DNA of 64,000 nucleotides from Pararhodobacter marinus (GTDB taxonomy: Bacteria > Pseudomonadota > Alphaproteobacteria > Rhodobacterales > Rhodobacteraceae), in the NCBI RefSeq assembly GCF_003122215.1, contig NZ_QEYD01000004.1, forward strand, positions 186,001 through 250,000, read 5' to 3'. The position numbers and the translations under genes were made by a program. Of the stretch, positions 52,300-62,340 are shown piece after piece (position 1 is the stretch's first letter; each line of letters opens with the position of its first letter). The notes under the pieces are model-generated. The model was given only the letters and a program-made list of their open reading frames with translations. It had not been told where the DNA came from and did no database searches.

Positions 52300-53871
52300 T
52301 CAGAACCAGCGCCCGATGGCACAGGCGAAAATCGTCTTGGCGGTGGAGGTGCCGGGCGCCGAGGACGACCACGGCATCAGCAGCACCGCGTTGGTGGCCG
52401 GCACGCCCCTCGGGCGGCAGCCGGCGATCCAGTCATTGCCGATATGCGCGGTGGCAGTGACACAGGGCGGGACGGAAAAGAGCGCGGCATAGGTCCAGGT
52501 CGCGGGCGAGGCGCGGCGGAACAGGCCGCTTTCCGCGGTGCCCCAGGCGGTCGCGGTATCGTCGATGGCGTGCCAGCATATCTGAGTCCCGTCGGCCAGC
52601 CGGACATAGCTGCCATTCGCATTCGCGCCGCGCTCGAGGACCGCGCCGGTAGGGATGCCCGCCGACTGACCGACCGGACCCACCAGGTTGCGCGAATGCA
52701 CGAGTTGTGCCCAGGGATGCCAGGTGCCGCTGTCGTCCTGCGTGCGCACGCCCCAGCGGTTGCCCAGCCCGCCATTCGACGCGATCTGCGCTTTGCGCGT
52801 ATTGCTGCGCTGGAACGAGATCAGCGCCCCGGCGCCACCGATGAAGCCGGGGCTGTTGGCCGCCGAGGCGCCGATGGTCCAGAAACCCAGACCCTCGATC
52901 GTGTCGAGATCGGTATTCTCGGGACTGCCATCGCCCGGCGAGAGGCGCGTATCGCCGACTTTCAGCAGCCGCCCGGCGGTGGCGTCGGTGGCGCTCTGGG
53001 TGATGGCGCTGCCGCTGGCAAGGCCGGTGATCGCGGGTGCGGCGAGGGTCTTGTTCGACAGCGTCTCGGCCCCGGCCTGCGTGGCCAGCGTGCCGGTCGT
53101 GGGCAGCGTCAGGGCGCTGGGCGCGATCGTGGTCAGGTTCAGCGCATGGGCACCGTTTCGCGTCAGCGTCGCGCCCGCCGGGTTGGCCACCCCCGTCCCG
53201 CCCGAGCCGGGCGCCAGCGGCGCGCCCAGCGACAGGGCGCCCATCGCGGTATTCCCGGTCGCGGCGTCGATTTCCAGCGCGGTGGTCCAGCCGCTGCCAT
53301 CGGCCGAGACCTTGACCGCGAAGTCGTCGTTGCCCGTGGTGCCCATCTCGGCCCGGCCGGAATACCCGGTCTGGAACAGAAGCGCGGCGGTGTCGCTGCC
53401 GCTGTCCTTGTTCACTACCAGCCGATGCCCGGCGCCGGCATTGTCGAGAAGGGTGGACGCGGCCCGGACCGACAGCCTGTTGGTCGCGTCGTAACTGGCG
53501 TTGATACCGAGGCCCGGCAGGTTCTGCAGCGGGGGCAGATCGGTGGCAATCCAGGCCGTCCCGCTCCAGACCCGCAGATCGCTGCCCATCGCGCCGCGCC
53601 AGCCGGGGCGCGGGGTGATGAACAGCCAGCCGCCATTCGACCACGCGGCCAGTTCGCCGTCATGGCCGACCCAGTCGTTGACCGCGCCGTTGCCCACCGC
53701 CCAGACCTGCCCCTCATCGGGGGCAAGCGGCGGCGTGGTCTGGGAAAAGGATTGCAGCACCAGCTGGACGATCAGGTCCAGCGCCTCGAGCGCGGCATTG
53801 TGGGTGACGTGTTTCTGCGCCTGCGATGCCTGCAGATAGGGCAGGGACAGGTTGGGGGATGTCTCGTCCAT
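52300..53871 (-). CDS. DUF2793-domain tail-fibre-like protein
   Basis: 523 residues. The N-terminal DUF2793 domain is clear: LSLPYLQASQAQKHVTHNAA, then WAVGNGAVNDWVGHDGELAA and GGWLFITPRPGW. The middle is a low-complexity fibre region (GALSLGAPLAPGSGGTGVAN, TLPTTGTLATQAGAETLSNK). The end has the receptor-binding-like SYVRLADGTQICWHAI and ends NDWIAGCRPRG... FACAIGRW. It has a perfect AGGAGG Shine-Dalgarno. DUF2793 proteins are linked with prophages and gene transfer agents in Rhodobacterales. No head, terminase or portal gene is near. Confidence 0.85.
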   Translation of the reverse strand: MDETSPNLSLPYLQASQAQKHVTHNAALEALDLIVQLVLQSFSQTTPPLAPDEGQVWAVGNGAVNDWVGHDGELAAWSNGGWLFITPRPGWRGAMGSDLRVWSGTAWIATDLPPLQNLPGLGINASYDATNRLSVRAASTLLDNAGAGHRLVVNKDSGSDTAALLFQTGYSGRAEMGTTGNDDFAVKVSADGSGWTTALEIDAATGNTAMGALSLGAPLAPGSGGTGVANPAGATLTRNGAHALNLTTIAPSALTLPTTGTLATQAGAETLSNKTLAAPAITGLASGSAITQSATDATAGRLLKVGDTRLSPGDGSPENTDLDTIEGLGFWTIGASAANSPGFIGGAGALISFQRSNTRKAQIASNGGLGNRWGVRTQDDSGTWHPWAQLVHSRNLVGPVGQSAGIPTGAVLERGANANGSYVRLADGTQICWHAIDDTATAWGTAESGLFRRASPATWTYAALFSVPPCVTATAHIGNDWIAGCRPRGVPATNAVLLMPWSSSAPGTSTAKTIFACAIGRWF

Positions 53872-53976
53872 CGGTGGGCCTCCTGGTCGGGGCCGGACAA
53901 TGGCGGGCAAGTGCTAAGACGGGACGAGGTGACAGCGACGGCGCGTTAACCGTACTGCCCTGCAACACGGCCGGGA

Positions 53977-55350
53977 CTATCCCAGCCGCGCGCGCAGGGT
54001 TTCCAGCCCTTTGGCCAGCAGGGCCAGTGCGGCGTCGGGGTTTTCGGCCTCGGCGTAAAAGCGCAGTTCGGGCGCGTTGCCCGAAGGACGCAGGTGAATG
54101 ATCCGGCCCGAGGCCAGCGTCAGCCGCAAGCCGTCGGTCGTATCGGTCCCGGCAAGGCTTGCATCGCCGAATTCCGCAAGGAACCCCGCCTGCGCCGACG
54201 CATCGGTGCTGAGCGCGGCCACCAGCGCGGCCGAGGCTTCGGTCGGGACCTCCTGCAGCCGGTCGGCGGCGGTGAAGCGCGCGGGCTCGGCCGCCACGCG
54301 GGCGCTGAGCGGCCCGGCCCCGGCGGCGACGAGCGTCGCGATGATCGGCAGATGGCTGTCGCGGGTCATCAGCGCGGGCAGGGGGCCAGCGGGTCCCGTG
54401 GCTTCGAACCCCAGCAGAAAGCCGCCATTCGCCTCGTAGCCCACGACCCGCTCGCCCGGCACACGCTCCATCCCGGCGATGACAAAGGGCGAGCCGATCT
54501 TCGTGCGGATCACCCGCAGCCCCAGCGTATCGATGCCGGTATTCGACGAAACCGGCGTGACGGCGGTCCGGGCCTCCAGAAGCTGCGCGGCGATCTGGCC
54601 CAGCACGTCGCCCGGCACCACCTGTCCGGTCTCATCCGTCACCAGCGGGCGGTCGCCATCGCCATCGGTCGAGACGATGGTATCCAGTCCCTGCGCAGCG
54701 GCGGTGTCGCGCAGGAAGGCGCGCACAGCCTTGGGGACCGCTTCGGTATCGACCGGGATGAAGGTATCGGACCGCGCGATCTCGGCCACGTCGGCGCCGA
54801 GCGCCTGCAACGTGTCGATAAGCAGGTCGCGGCCCACGGCGCTGTGCGACCACACACCGACGCGCTTGCCCGCCAACGCCTGCGCGCCAAAGGCAGTGAC
54901 ATAGCGCGCAACGAAAGCCGGGCCGGGGTCGGCCTGCGCCAAGGCACTCTCGGGGCCAGTGGGAGCCGTGGCATCCAGCGCGGCCAGGATCGCCGCCTCG
55001 TGCGCCTTGGTGATCTCTCCCCCAGGCGTGTAGAATTTCAGCCCGTTGCGATCGGCGGGAATGTGGCTGCCGGTGACCATCACCGCCGCCGCCCCTGCGC
55101 CCATCGCCGCCAGCGCCAGCGCCGGGGTCGGCACCGCGCCGCAATCGGTGACATCGACGCCCGCCCCCCGCGCCGCCGCGATCACGTCGCCGGCGATGCG
55201 GGGCGAGCTGTCGCGCAAATCGCGCCCCACGAACAGGCCCGTCCCGACCGGACAGGCGCGCAGGAAGGCCGCGACATGCGCGCCGATCAGGTCGGGCGTC
55301 AGCTCGACGACCAGCCCGCGCAGGCCCGAGGTTCCGAATTTCGGCGCCAT
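53977..55350 (-). CDS. phosphomannomutase/phosphoglucomutase-type enzyme
   Basis: 457 residues of the alpha-D-phosphohexomutase superfamily. Start FGTSGLRGLV, catalytic serine in VMVTGSHIPADRNGLKF (TGSHIP instead of the usual TASHNP), Mg loop DGDGDRPLV and a sugar-binding YEANGGFLLG. C-terminal phosphate-binding loop LRPSGNAPELRFYAEA. With manC upstream it most likely makes mannose-1-phosphate for GDP-mannose. The altered serine loop is a normal variant in some manB-type enzymes. It is 4 bp after manC. Confidence 0.9.
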   Translation of the reverse strand: MAPKFGTSGLRGLVVELTPDLIGAHVAAFLRACPVGTGLFVGRDLRDSSPRIAGDVIAAARGAGVDVTDCGAVPTPALALAAMGAGAAAVMVTGSHIPADRNGLKFYTPGGEITKAHEAAILAALDATAPTGPESALAQADPGPAFVARYVTAFGAQALAGKRVGVWSHSAVGRDLLIDTLQALGADVAEIARSDTFIPVDTEAVPKAVRAFLRDTAAAQGLDTIVSTDGDGDRPLVTDETGQVVPGDVLGQIAAQLLEARTAVTPVSSNTGIDTLGLRVIRTKIGSPFVIAGMERVPGERVVGYEANGGFLLGFEATGPAGPLPALMTRDSHLPIIATLVAAGAGPLSARVAAEPARFTAADRLQEVPTEASAALVAALSTDASAQAGFLAEFGDASLAGTDTTDGLRLTLASGRIIHLRPSGNAPELRFYAEAENPDAALALLAKGLETLRARLG

Positions 55351-55354
55351 CGCC

Positions 55355-56788
55355 TTACCCTTTCGCGCCCTGTCCGCGGGCATAGACATCCTCGTAGCGG
55401 ATGATGTCGTCCTCGCCCAGATAGGCGCCGGTCTGCACCTCGATCAGCACCATCGGCAGCTTGCCGGGATTCTCCATCCGGTGCTTGGCGCCCAGCGGGA
55501 TATAGACCGACTGGTTTTCCGAGACGAGCTTCACCTCGTCATCGATCGTCACCTTCGCCGTGCCCTCGACCACGATCCAGTGTTCGGCCCGGTGGTGGTG
55601 GCTTTGCAGGCTCAACGCGGCGCCCGGATGGACATGGATGCGCTTGACCTGAAACCGCCCGCCCACGACGAGGCTTTCATACCAGCCCCAGGGCCGGAAA
55701 TCGCGCGGCAGCGTTTCGGCCTGCGGTACCTGTCGTGCCTTGAGCGCGCTCACTGCGTTCTTCACATCCTGTGCGCGGTCCTTGTGGGCGACCAGAACCG
55801 CATCGGGCATCGCCACGACCACCATGTCCGTCAGCCCGATCCCCACGACCTGCAGCGCGTCGTTTTCCGACCGCAGGAGCGTGTTCTCGCAATCGATCGA
55901 CAGCGCCTCGCCCGAGGTGACGACGCCGGTCGCGTCGCCCTCGCCCTCGCGCCAGACGGCTTCCCAGCCGCCAAGGTCGGACCACACGCCGCCATAGGGC
56001 ACGACGCTGAGGTTATCGGCCTTTTCCATCACCGCGTAATCGATCGAGATATCCTCGATCCCGCCCCAGGCGGCAGGGTCGAGCCGGGTAAAGGCCAGGT
56101 CTTCCTGCGCGGCGTCGAGCGCCGCGCGCACCTGTGCCAGGATCTCCGGCTGATAGGCCTTGAACGCCTCGACCAGCTTGTCAGCGCGGAACAGGAAGAT
56201 GCCCGCGTTCCACAGGTGCCGTCCGCCGTCCAGCATGGCCTGCGCGGTGGCAAGGTCGGGCTTCTCGACGAAGCGTGCGAGCGGCTGGGCCACGGGGCTG
56301 AAATCGGCATCGGGCTGGGCGCTGAGTTCCAGCCAGCCATAGCCGGTTTCGGGGCGGTCGGGACGGATGCCGAAGGTCACGATCTGTCCGGCCTGCGCCG
56401 CCCCGGACGCGGCCCGGACAACCTCGCGGAACCGGGCGGCATCAGGGATCACATGATCCGAAGGCGCGACCAGCACAAGCGCGTCGCCGCCCACCTGTAG
56501 CGCGGCGGCCAGGATCGCGGGGGCGGTGTTGCGCGCCGAAGGTTCGATCAGGATCGCGCCGGGGGTAATGCCGACCTGCAGCAACTGCTCGGTGACGATG
56601 AAGCGGAAATCGCTGCCGGTCACCACGACGGGCAGGGCGAAACCCGGGCCCGAGAGACGCTGCGCCGAGGTCTGAAACAGGCTCTTCTCGCCCGTCAGCG
56701 GCGCGAATTGCTTGGGATAGGATTTGCGCGAGAGGGGCCACAGGCGCGTGCCGGAGCCGCCGCAAAGAAGAACAGGATGAATCAGCAT
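55355..56788 (-). CDS. manC: mannose-1-phosphate guanylyltransferase/mannose-6-phosphate isomerase
   Basis: 477 residues, bifunctional type II enzyme. N-terminal nucleotidyltransferase: HPVLLCGGSGTRLWPLSRKS, YPKQFAPL; EKPDLATAQAM and NAGIFLFRADKLVEAF. C-terminal cupin isomerase domain: RPWGWYESLVVGGRFQVKRI, PGAALSLQSHHHRAEHWIVV with the metal histidines, and ENPGKLPMVLIEVQTGAYLGE. It makes GDP-mannose for surface polysaccharide. ATG preceded by GGAAAG. Together with the mutase it forms a two-gene unit. Confidence 0.94.
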   Translation of the reverse strand: MLIHPVLLCGGSGTRLWPLSRKSYPKQFAPLTGEKSLFQTSAQRLSGPGFALPVVVTGSDFRFIVTEQLLQVGITPGAILIEPSARNTAPAILAAALQVGGDALVLVAPSDHVIPDAARFREVVRAASGAAQAGQIVTFGIRPDRPETGYGWLELSAQPDADFSPVAQPLARFVEKPDLATAQAMLDGGRHLWNAGIFLFRADKLVEAFKAYQPEILAQVRAALDAAQEDLAFTRLDPAAWGGIEDISIDYAVMEKADNLSVVPYGGVWSDLGGWEAVWREGEGDATGVVTSGEALSIDCENTLLRSENDALQVVGIGLTDMVVVAMPDAVLVAHKDRAQDVKNAVSALKARQVPQAETLPRDFRPWGWYESLVVGGRFQVKRIHVHPGAALSLQSHHHRAEHWIVVEGTAKVTIDDEVKLVSENQSVYIPLGAKHRMENPGKLPMVLIEVQTGAYLGEDDIIRYEDVYARGQGAKG

Positions 56789-57235
56789 TCGGGCTTTCCG
56801 GAAACTCGTATGATGGGCGGGGCCGGCACCGGGGATTCGGACCGTGACACAGGGTATGGCCCTGCAATGTGAAAGGAATTTCTGTCAATAAATTGTTCAC
56901 CAGCCCACATTCCCGCCAAAGTTTCCGACAGTTCCGGCGCGGCGCTGCAAGTGGCTTGCCGCGGGGCGCCGCGCCCGCGCGGCCAATCCCGCGCGCGGCG
57001 GTCAGGCGAAAGACCGGGGTGGCGGAAAAATGCCATGCAATCGTTACGTTTTCCTGTGATGCCGCTGACCTGCGGCTGTTCCCCCGGGCACCGGCAAGGT
57101 CTTGCTGCAGGTGCGAAATGGCGCGGGAGCCAGCCTAGACAGAAATTGGCCTGACTGATATGGAAACCCAGCACATTGGACGTGCCTTTCTTTCTCATCC
57201 GGCCGCTCGTTTTTGCGGCGAAAGCATAGTGAATT
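56789..57235. other. divergent intergenic region between manC and rfbC
   Basis: 447 bp without a convincing gene; short frames have no motif. It is AT-richer in two places (about 56875-56900 and 57150-57235) and must hold the two divergent promoters. A TTGACA hexamer on the minus strand near 56890 is a possible -35 for manC, but no good -10 follows. A small GCCGC/GCGGC hairpin lies about 20 bp before rfbC. Confidence 0.5.
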
Positions 57236-57802
57236 ATGGTCCAGATTGACTCTACCAGATTGCCTGGCGTTCTCGTCATCACGCCGCGCCGTTTCGGCGA
57301 TGCCCGGGGCTTCTTTTCCGAAACCTGGAATCGCAAGGCGCTTGAAGGCGCCGGGGTGACGCTGCCCGAATTCGTGCAGGACAACCATTCCTTCAGCACC
57401 GCCAAGGGCACCCTGCGCGGCCTGCATTATCAGTCGCCGCCCCATGCGCAGGGCAAGCTGGTGCGCTGCGGGCGCGGCAGCCTGCTCGATGTCGCGGTGG
57501 ATGGGCGCAAGGGCTCGCCGACCTATGGTCAATGGGTGGCCGAGGAACTGAGCTACGAGAACGGGCGCCAGCTCTGGATTCCGGCCGGGTTCCTGCACGG
57601 CTTCGTCACGCTCGAACCCGATACCGAGATCATCTACAAATGCACCGATCACTACGCGCCCGATTGCGACGGCGCGGTGCGCTTCGACACGGTCGGGATC
57701 GACTGGGGCTTTGATGCCGAAACCGCGGTTCTGTCGGAAAAAGACGCCGCGGCGGTGTCTTTCGCCGAGTGGCAATCCCCTTTCGAATGGAATGACGGAT
57801 GA
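57236..57802 (+). CDS. rfbC: dTDP-4-dehydrorhamnose 3,5-epimerase
   Basis: 188 residues, cupin-like epimerase for dTDP-L-rhamnose synthesis. [40 protein letters not shown] with the catalytic histidine, [20 protein letters not shown] with Tyr, and a C-terminal WQSPFEW. Length is normal. The start lacks a strong Shine-Dalgarno; its ATG gives the family N-terminus. First of four genes with 4-base overlaps. Nonstandard order rfbC-B-D-A, but common in alphaproteobacteria. Confidence 0.95.
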   Translation: MVQIDSTRLPGVLVITPRRFGDARGFFSETWNRKALEGAGVTLPEFVQDNHSFSTAKGTLRGLHYQSPPHAQGKLVRCGRGSLLDVAVDGRKGSPTYGQWVAEELSYENGRQLWIPAGFLHGFVTLEPDTEIIYKCTDHYAPDCDGAVRFDTVGIDWGFDAETAVLSEKDAAAVSFAEWQSPFEWNDG

Positions 57803-58848
57803 AAATTCTTGTGACCGGCGGCGCCGGGTTCATCGGCTCTGCCGTCGTGCGGCAGGCGATCCGTGACGGCCATTCCGTGGTCAATGTCGACGCGCTGACC
57901 TATGCCGCCTGCCTTGAAAACGTGGCGAGCGTCTCGAACGCGCCCGGCTATGCGTTCGAGCACGCCGATATCCGCGACCGCGCCGCGCTGGATCGGATCT
58001 TTGCCGCGCATGAACCCGACGCGGTGATGCATCTAGCGGCGGAAAGCCATGTCGACCGGTCGATCGACGGCCCCGGCGATTTCGTCGAAACCAACATCAC
58101 CGGCACCTACAATATGCTGGAAGCCGCGCGCGCCTACTGGGTGCGGCAGGGCAGGCCCGAGAGCTTCCGCTTTCACCATATCTCGACGGACGAGGTGTTC
58201 GGTTCGCTGCCCGCCGATCCGTCGGTGAAATTCACCGAAGACACGCCCTACGATCCGCGCAGCCCCTATTCGTCGTCCAAGGCGGCGTCCGACCATCTGG
58301 TCCGCGCGTGGCACGAAACCTATGGCCTGCCGGTGGTGCTGACGAATTGTTCCAACAATTACGGGCCGTTCCACTTTCCGGAAAAGCTGATCCCGGTGGT
58401 GATCCTGAACGCGCTCGCGGGCAAGCCGCTGCCGATCTACGGCAAGGGCGAGAATATCCGCGACTGGCTGTTCGTCGAGGATCACGCCGACGCGCTGCTC
58501 CTTGTGGTCGCCAAGGGCAAGCTGGGCCGGAGCTATAATATCGGCGGCGAGAACGAGCGCACGAACCTTGATCTGGTGAAGACGCTCTGCGGCATCCTCG
58601 ACGCCAAGAAACCCAAGGCGCAAGGGTCCTATGCCGATCAGATCACCTTCGTGACCGACCGTCCGGGCCACGATGCGCGTTATGCCATCGACCCGAGCCG
58701 CATCCGCGAGGAGCTCGGCTGGCGCCCCTCGGTCACGGTCGAGGAAGGGCTCGAGCGGACCGTGCAATGGTATCTCGACAACGAAGCCTGGTGGCGCCCG
58801 CTGCAAGAGCGTCACGGCGTCGGCGAACGGCTGGGGACCAAGGCATGA
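57799..58848 (+). CDS. rfbB: dTDP-glucose 4,6-dehydratase
   Basis: 349 residues, extended [38 protein letters not shown], catalytic TDE in [12 protein letters not shown] and YxxxK in [34 protein letters not shown] completes it. Converts dTDP-glucose to dTDP-4-keto-6-deoxyglucose. Start overlaps the rfbC stop (ATGA). Confidence 0.96.
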   Translation: MKILVTGGAGFIGSAVVRQAIRDGHSVVNVDALTYAACLENVASVSNAPGYAFEHADIRDRAALDRIFAAHEPDAVMHLAAESHVDRSIDGPGDFVETNITGTYNMLEAARAYWVRQGRPESFRFHHISTDEVFGSLPADPSVKFTEDTPYDPRSPYSSSKAASDHLVRAWHETYGLPVVLTNCSNNYGPFHFPEKLIPVVILNALAGKPLPIYGKGENIRDWLFVEDHADALLLVVAKGKLGRSYNIGGENERTNLDLVKTLCGILDAKKPKAQGSYADQITFVTDRPGHDARYAIDPSRIREELGWRPSVTVEEGLERTVQWYLDNEAWWRPLQERHGVGERLGTKA

Positions 58849-59696
58849 GCATTCTCGTCTTCGGATCGACCGGGCAGGTTGCCACGGAACTGAAGCGACT
58901 GGCGCCCGACGCGATCTTTCTGGGCCGCGCGCAGGCCGACCTGTCCGACCCCGCCGCCTGCGCCGCCGCGATCCGCGCGGCGCGGCCAACTGCCGTGATC
59001 AACGCCGCCGCCTGGACCGCCGTCGACAAGGCGGAAGCCGAGGAAGCGGCGGCCGAGGTCGTGAACGGCGACGCCCCCACCGCGATGGCGGAGGCCTGCG
59101 CCGAGCTGGGCATTCCCTTCGTCCATATCTCGACCGATTACGTCTTTGACGGCGCGGGCGAGACGCCCTTCACGCCCGATCACCCGACCGCGCCGCTGGG
59201 CGCCTATGGCCGGACCAAGCTGAAGGGCGAAGAGGGCGTGCGCGCGGCAGGCGGCCCCCATGCGATCCTGCGCACAAGCTGGGTCTTCTCGGCCCATGGC
59301 AACAATTTCCTGAAGACGATGCTGCGGCTCGGGGCAGAACGCGACGGGCTGACCGTGGTGGCCGATCAGATCGGCGGCCCGACCCCGGCGTCGGCGATCG
59401 CTGAAGCCTGCCTTGCCATCGCCGCGCAACTGAGCGTCGATGCGTCGAAATCGGGCACCTACCACTTCTCGGGCACGCCCGATGCAAGCTGGGCCGATTT
59501 CGCGCGCGAGATCATGGCGCAGGCGGGCCTCGACTGCACGATCACGGACATTCCCAGTTCGCAATTTCCGACCCCCGCGAAACGCCCCGCCAATTCGCGC
59601 ATGGCGTGCGAGACGCTGGCCGTGTTCGGCCTGTCCCGGCCCGACTGGAAGGCCGCGACGACCCAAGCCCTCAAGGATCTCGGAGCGATCACATGA
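58845..59696 (+). CDS. rfbD: dTDP-4-dehydrorhamnose reductase
   Basis: 283 residues. [65 protein letters not shown] (YxxxK), [18 protein letters not shown]. Last reduction to dTDP-L-rhamnose. ATG overlaps the rfbB stop (ATGA); upstream in-frame starts are inside rfbB. Confidence 0.95.
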   Translation: MSILVFGSTGQVATELKRLAPDAIFLGRAQADLSDPAACAAAIRAARPTAVINAAAWTAVDKAEAEEAAAEVVNGDAPTAMAEACAELGIPFVHISTDYVFDGAGETPFTPDHPTAPLGAYGRTKLKGEEGVRAAGGPHAILRTSWVFSAHGNNFLKTMLRLGAERDGLTVVADQIGGPTPASAIAEACLAIAAQLSVDASKSGTYHFSGTPDASWADFAREIMAQAGLDCTITDIPSSQFPTPAKRPANSRMACETLAVFGLSRPDWKAATTQALKDLGAIT

Positions 59697-60583
59697 CCCA
59701 GCGCAAGGGTATTATCCTGGCCGGTGGCTCGGGGACCCGTCTGTACCCGATCACCATCGGCGTCTCGAAGCAGCTTCTGCCGGTCTATGACAAGCCGATG
59801 ATCTATTACCCGCTTTCGGTGCTGATGCTGTCTGGCATCCGCGAGGTAGCGATCATCACCACGCCGCAGGATCAGGAACAATTCGTTCGTGCGCTGGGCG
59901 ATGGCTCGCAATGGGGGATGTCGCTGACCTTCATCACCCAGCCCTCGCCCGACGGGCTCGCGCAGGCCTTTACCCTGGCCGAGGATTTCCTTGATGGCGC
60001 GCCCTCGGTTCTGGTTCTGGGCGACAACATCTTCTTCGGTCACGGCCTGCCCGAGCTTCTGGCCTCGGCCGACCGGAAGGAAAGCGGCGCGACGGTCTTC
60101 GCCTACCGCGTCAGCGACCCCGAGCGCTACGGCGTGGTGGCCTTCGACAAGGACCGCAAGGTCGGCCAGATCGTTGAAAAGCCCAAACAGGCGCCGTCGA
60201 ATTATGCGGTGACCGGGCTTTACTTCGTCGATGGCGGCGCGCCCGAACGCGCCAAGCGTATCAAGCCCTCGCCGCGCGGCGAGGTTGAGATCGTCGATCT
60301 GCTGCAGGGCTATCTGGACGAAGGCGCGCTGACGGTCGAGCTGATGGGGCGCGGCTATGCGTGGCTCGATACCGGCACGCATGGCAGCTTGCTGGACGCC
60401 GGCAACTTCGTGCGCACGCTGCAAAGCCGCCAGGGTCTGCAGACCGGCTGCCCGGAAGAGATCGCCTTCTCGAAAGGCTGGATCTCGGCCGATCACCTCG
60501 CCAACCTGGCGCGGCCGCTGGCCAAGGGGGAATACGGCAGGCACCTGCTGGCCATCGCCGAAGAGCATCGCTCAAGGTCCTGA
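59693..60583 (+). CDS. rfbA: glucose-1-phosphate thymidylyltransferase
   Basis: 296 residues. KGIILAGGSGTRLYPITIGV and SKQLLPVYDKPMIYYPLSVL are the nucleotide and sugar motifs; LGDNIFFGHGLPELL and EKPKQAPSNYAVTGLYFVD follow. Makes dTDP-glucose, the first step of the rhamnose pathway. ATG overlaps the rfbD stop, and its own stop overlaps the next gene (TGATG). Confidence 0.96.
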   Translation: MTQRKGIILAGGSGTRLYPITIGVSKQLLPVYDKPMIYYPLSVLMLSGIREVAIITTPQDQEQFVRALGDGSQWGMSLTFITQPSPDGLAQAFTLAEDFLDGAPSVLVLGDNIFFGHGLPELLASADRKESGATVFAYRVSDPERYGVVAFDKDRKVGQIVEKPKQAPSNYAVTGLYFVDGGAPERAKRIKPSPRGEVEIVDLLQGYLDEGALTVELMGRGYAWLDTGTHGSLLDAGNFVRTLQSRQGLQTGCPEEIAFSKGWISADHLANLARPLAKGEYGRHLLAIAEEHRSRS

Positions 60584-62340
60584 TGGCGGACGCCCGGCCT
60601 CCGGTCTTCTGCGCGGTCGTGTCATGGCGCGGCATGAGGGATGCCGCCGCTGCCATCGCCTCGGCGCTGGAGGGCGTGCTTGACGGGCTTCTGGTCGTCT
60701 ATTCCAACCCTGACGGGACCGAGGAAACCGGAGCGGGGCGATGGATCCGCGCCGACGAGGCGGATTTTTTCGGCCGCAAGTTCCAGAGGCTTGCGGCCGA
60801 GGTTCCTCAGGGCGCCGCGATGCTGCTCATTCAGGCCGATGCTGGCTGCGATGACTGGCCCGGGCTGGCGCGGCGCTGGGCGGATCTGCTGCGGCGTCAC
60901 CCCACGATCGGCATCTGGACGCCCGAGATCGACAATACCGCCTATCCCTTTGCCCTGACTGCCCGCGGTCAGGGGCCGGAGGACGGGTTGCTGGACGTCA
61001 CCCAGACCGACGGGATCGTACTGGGCATCGCGCCTGCGGTGCTGGACCGGCTGCGCGGGCTCGATTATGCCGAGAACAATCTGGGCTGGGGGATCGACTG
61101 GGCCGCGATATCCTATTGCGGGACCGCCGGGCTGTCGGTGGTGGGCGATCCGCTGGTGCAGGTGTCGCATCCGCCCTCGCGTGGATACGAGGGCGACGCG
61201 GCCGGGCGCCAGATGGCCGCGTTCCTGACCCAGCTGACCCCCTCCGAGGCCAATATCCGCGACCGTGTTCAGCGTGACCTGACGCTGACCGCGCAGGAGC
61301 AGGGCGGCCGGGTGCACATGCTGGTCTCGGCCTACCGCCCCGATGCGCCGGCGGCAGGCGGTGTCGATCCGGCGCGGCTGGCCAGGTCTGTCGCGGGGCT
61401 GCATCTTGTCGCGGGCGGTCTTCTGCTGGCCTCCGCTGAGGACCGGGACACGCCCCTCGGGATCGAGGCCGACGGCCTCTCGCTGCCGCTGTCGCCGGTG
61501 CCCGTGGGGGCGTTGCCGGATGTGGTTCCCCTTGCGCCCTCGGTCCCGGCGGGCGCGGTCTGCCGCGATGTCAGCGGTCAGCGCTGGAGCTGTCCGGGGC
61601 AGGCGACATGGAGCCTGACCTTCCCTCCCGCGACCGGCCCGGCGCGGGTGCCGCTGTGCGATCCGGTCGAGATTTCGCCCGGCGCCGGGGACCTGACGCT
61701 TCTGATGGGGATGGCGGTGCATCGCGGCTATGGCGACCTGCAGGTCAGCTGGCAGGATATCGACGATCCTGGCACCGCGACCCGGCATTTCGTCAAGATG
61801 GACCCGGCCTTTTCGGGCACCGCCGCCAAGGGCGATTACCAGGCGGTGCAGCTGCGCATCCCGGCATCGAATGGCGCACGGATCCTGTCGCTGACGCTTT
61901 GCGTCTGGCCGGTCAGCCCGGCGCCGAAGGATCCGCTGGTGTTCTTTTTCACCGCGCCGCTGCTTTTGCCGACCGCCCGCGCCGAGAGCCCCGAGATGCC
62001 GCTTGTGGTGACGCAGGCGGTCCCGCCGTCGCCCGCGCTGTGGCGGCAGACCCGGATCCCGCCCGGCGCCTCGGCGGTGGATCTGGTGACCGGGGGCATC
62101 CACCTGCCGCTTCTGCGGGCCGGTGCCAGCGGCGCGCGCCTGCACCCGCTGGACGAGCCCGGCCGGTTCGAGGCCACCGCGGATCATCCCACGCCCGCGC
62201 TTCTGACCCTCGACGGCCGCCCGACCCGGCGCCTGTGGCTGAGCCCGGCCCCCACCCGCCTGCACCTCCCCCGCTTTCCCAACGGCACGGGCGTGGCCCT
62301 GTGCGATGTGACGGGCAGCGTGGTGTTGCGAGGCGGTTGA
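60583..62340 (+). CDS. large two-part protein, glycosyltransferase-like N-terminus plus beta-sandwich
   Basis: 585 residues, not assigned to a known family. The first about 250 residues look like a GT-A-type fold: PVFCAVVSWRGMRDAAAAIA, AMLLIQADAGCDDWPGLARR, HPTIGIWTPEIDNTAYPF and a later LGWGIDWAAISYCGTAGLSV (a region similar to that of GT2 acceptor sites). The rest is beta-rich (DLTLLMGMAVHRGYGDLQVS, YQAVQLRIPASNGARILSLT). No signal peptide. It is coupled to rfbA by a TGATG overlap, so a role in surface-polysaccharide assembly is expected. A stretch recalls the protein at 50881. Confidence 0.72.
   Translation: MADARPPVFCAVVSWRGMRDAAAAIASALEGVLDGLLVVYSNPDGTEETGAGRWIRADEADFFGRKFQRLAAEVPQGAAMLLIQADAGCDDWPGLARRWADLLRRHPTIGIWTPEIDNTAYPFALTARGQGPEDGLLDVTQTDGIVLGIAPAVLDRLRGLDYAENNLGWGIDWAAISYCGTAGLSVVGDPLVQVSHPPSRGYEGDAAGRQMAAFLTQLTPSEANIRDRVQRDLTLTAQEQGGRVHMLVSAYRPDAPAAGGVDPARLARSVAGLHLVAGGLLLASAEDRDTPLGIEADGLSLPLSPVPVGALPDVVPLAPSVPAGAVCRDVSGQRWSCPGQATWSLTFPPATGPARVPLCDPVEISPGAGDLTLLMGMAVHRGYGDLQVSWQDIDDPGTATRHFVKMDPAFSGTAAKGDYQAVQLRIPASNGARILSLTLCVWPVSPAPKDPLVFFFTAPLLLPTARAESPEMPLVVTQAVPPSPALWRQTRIPPGASAVDLVTGGIHLPLLRAGASGARLHPLDEPGRFEATADHPTPALLTLDGRPTRRLWLSPAPTRLHLPRFPNGTGVALCDVTGSVVLRGG

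Noticed and set aside
51648-53871. Complete prophage
   Set aside because: Only a fibre-type gene and two small genes; no terminase, portal, capsid, integrase or lysis genes.
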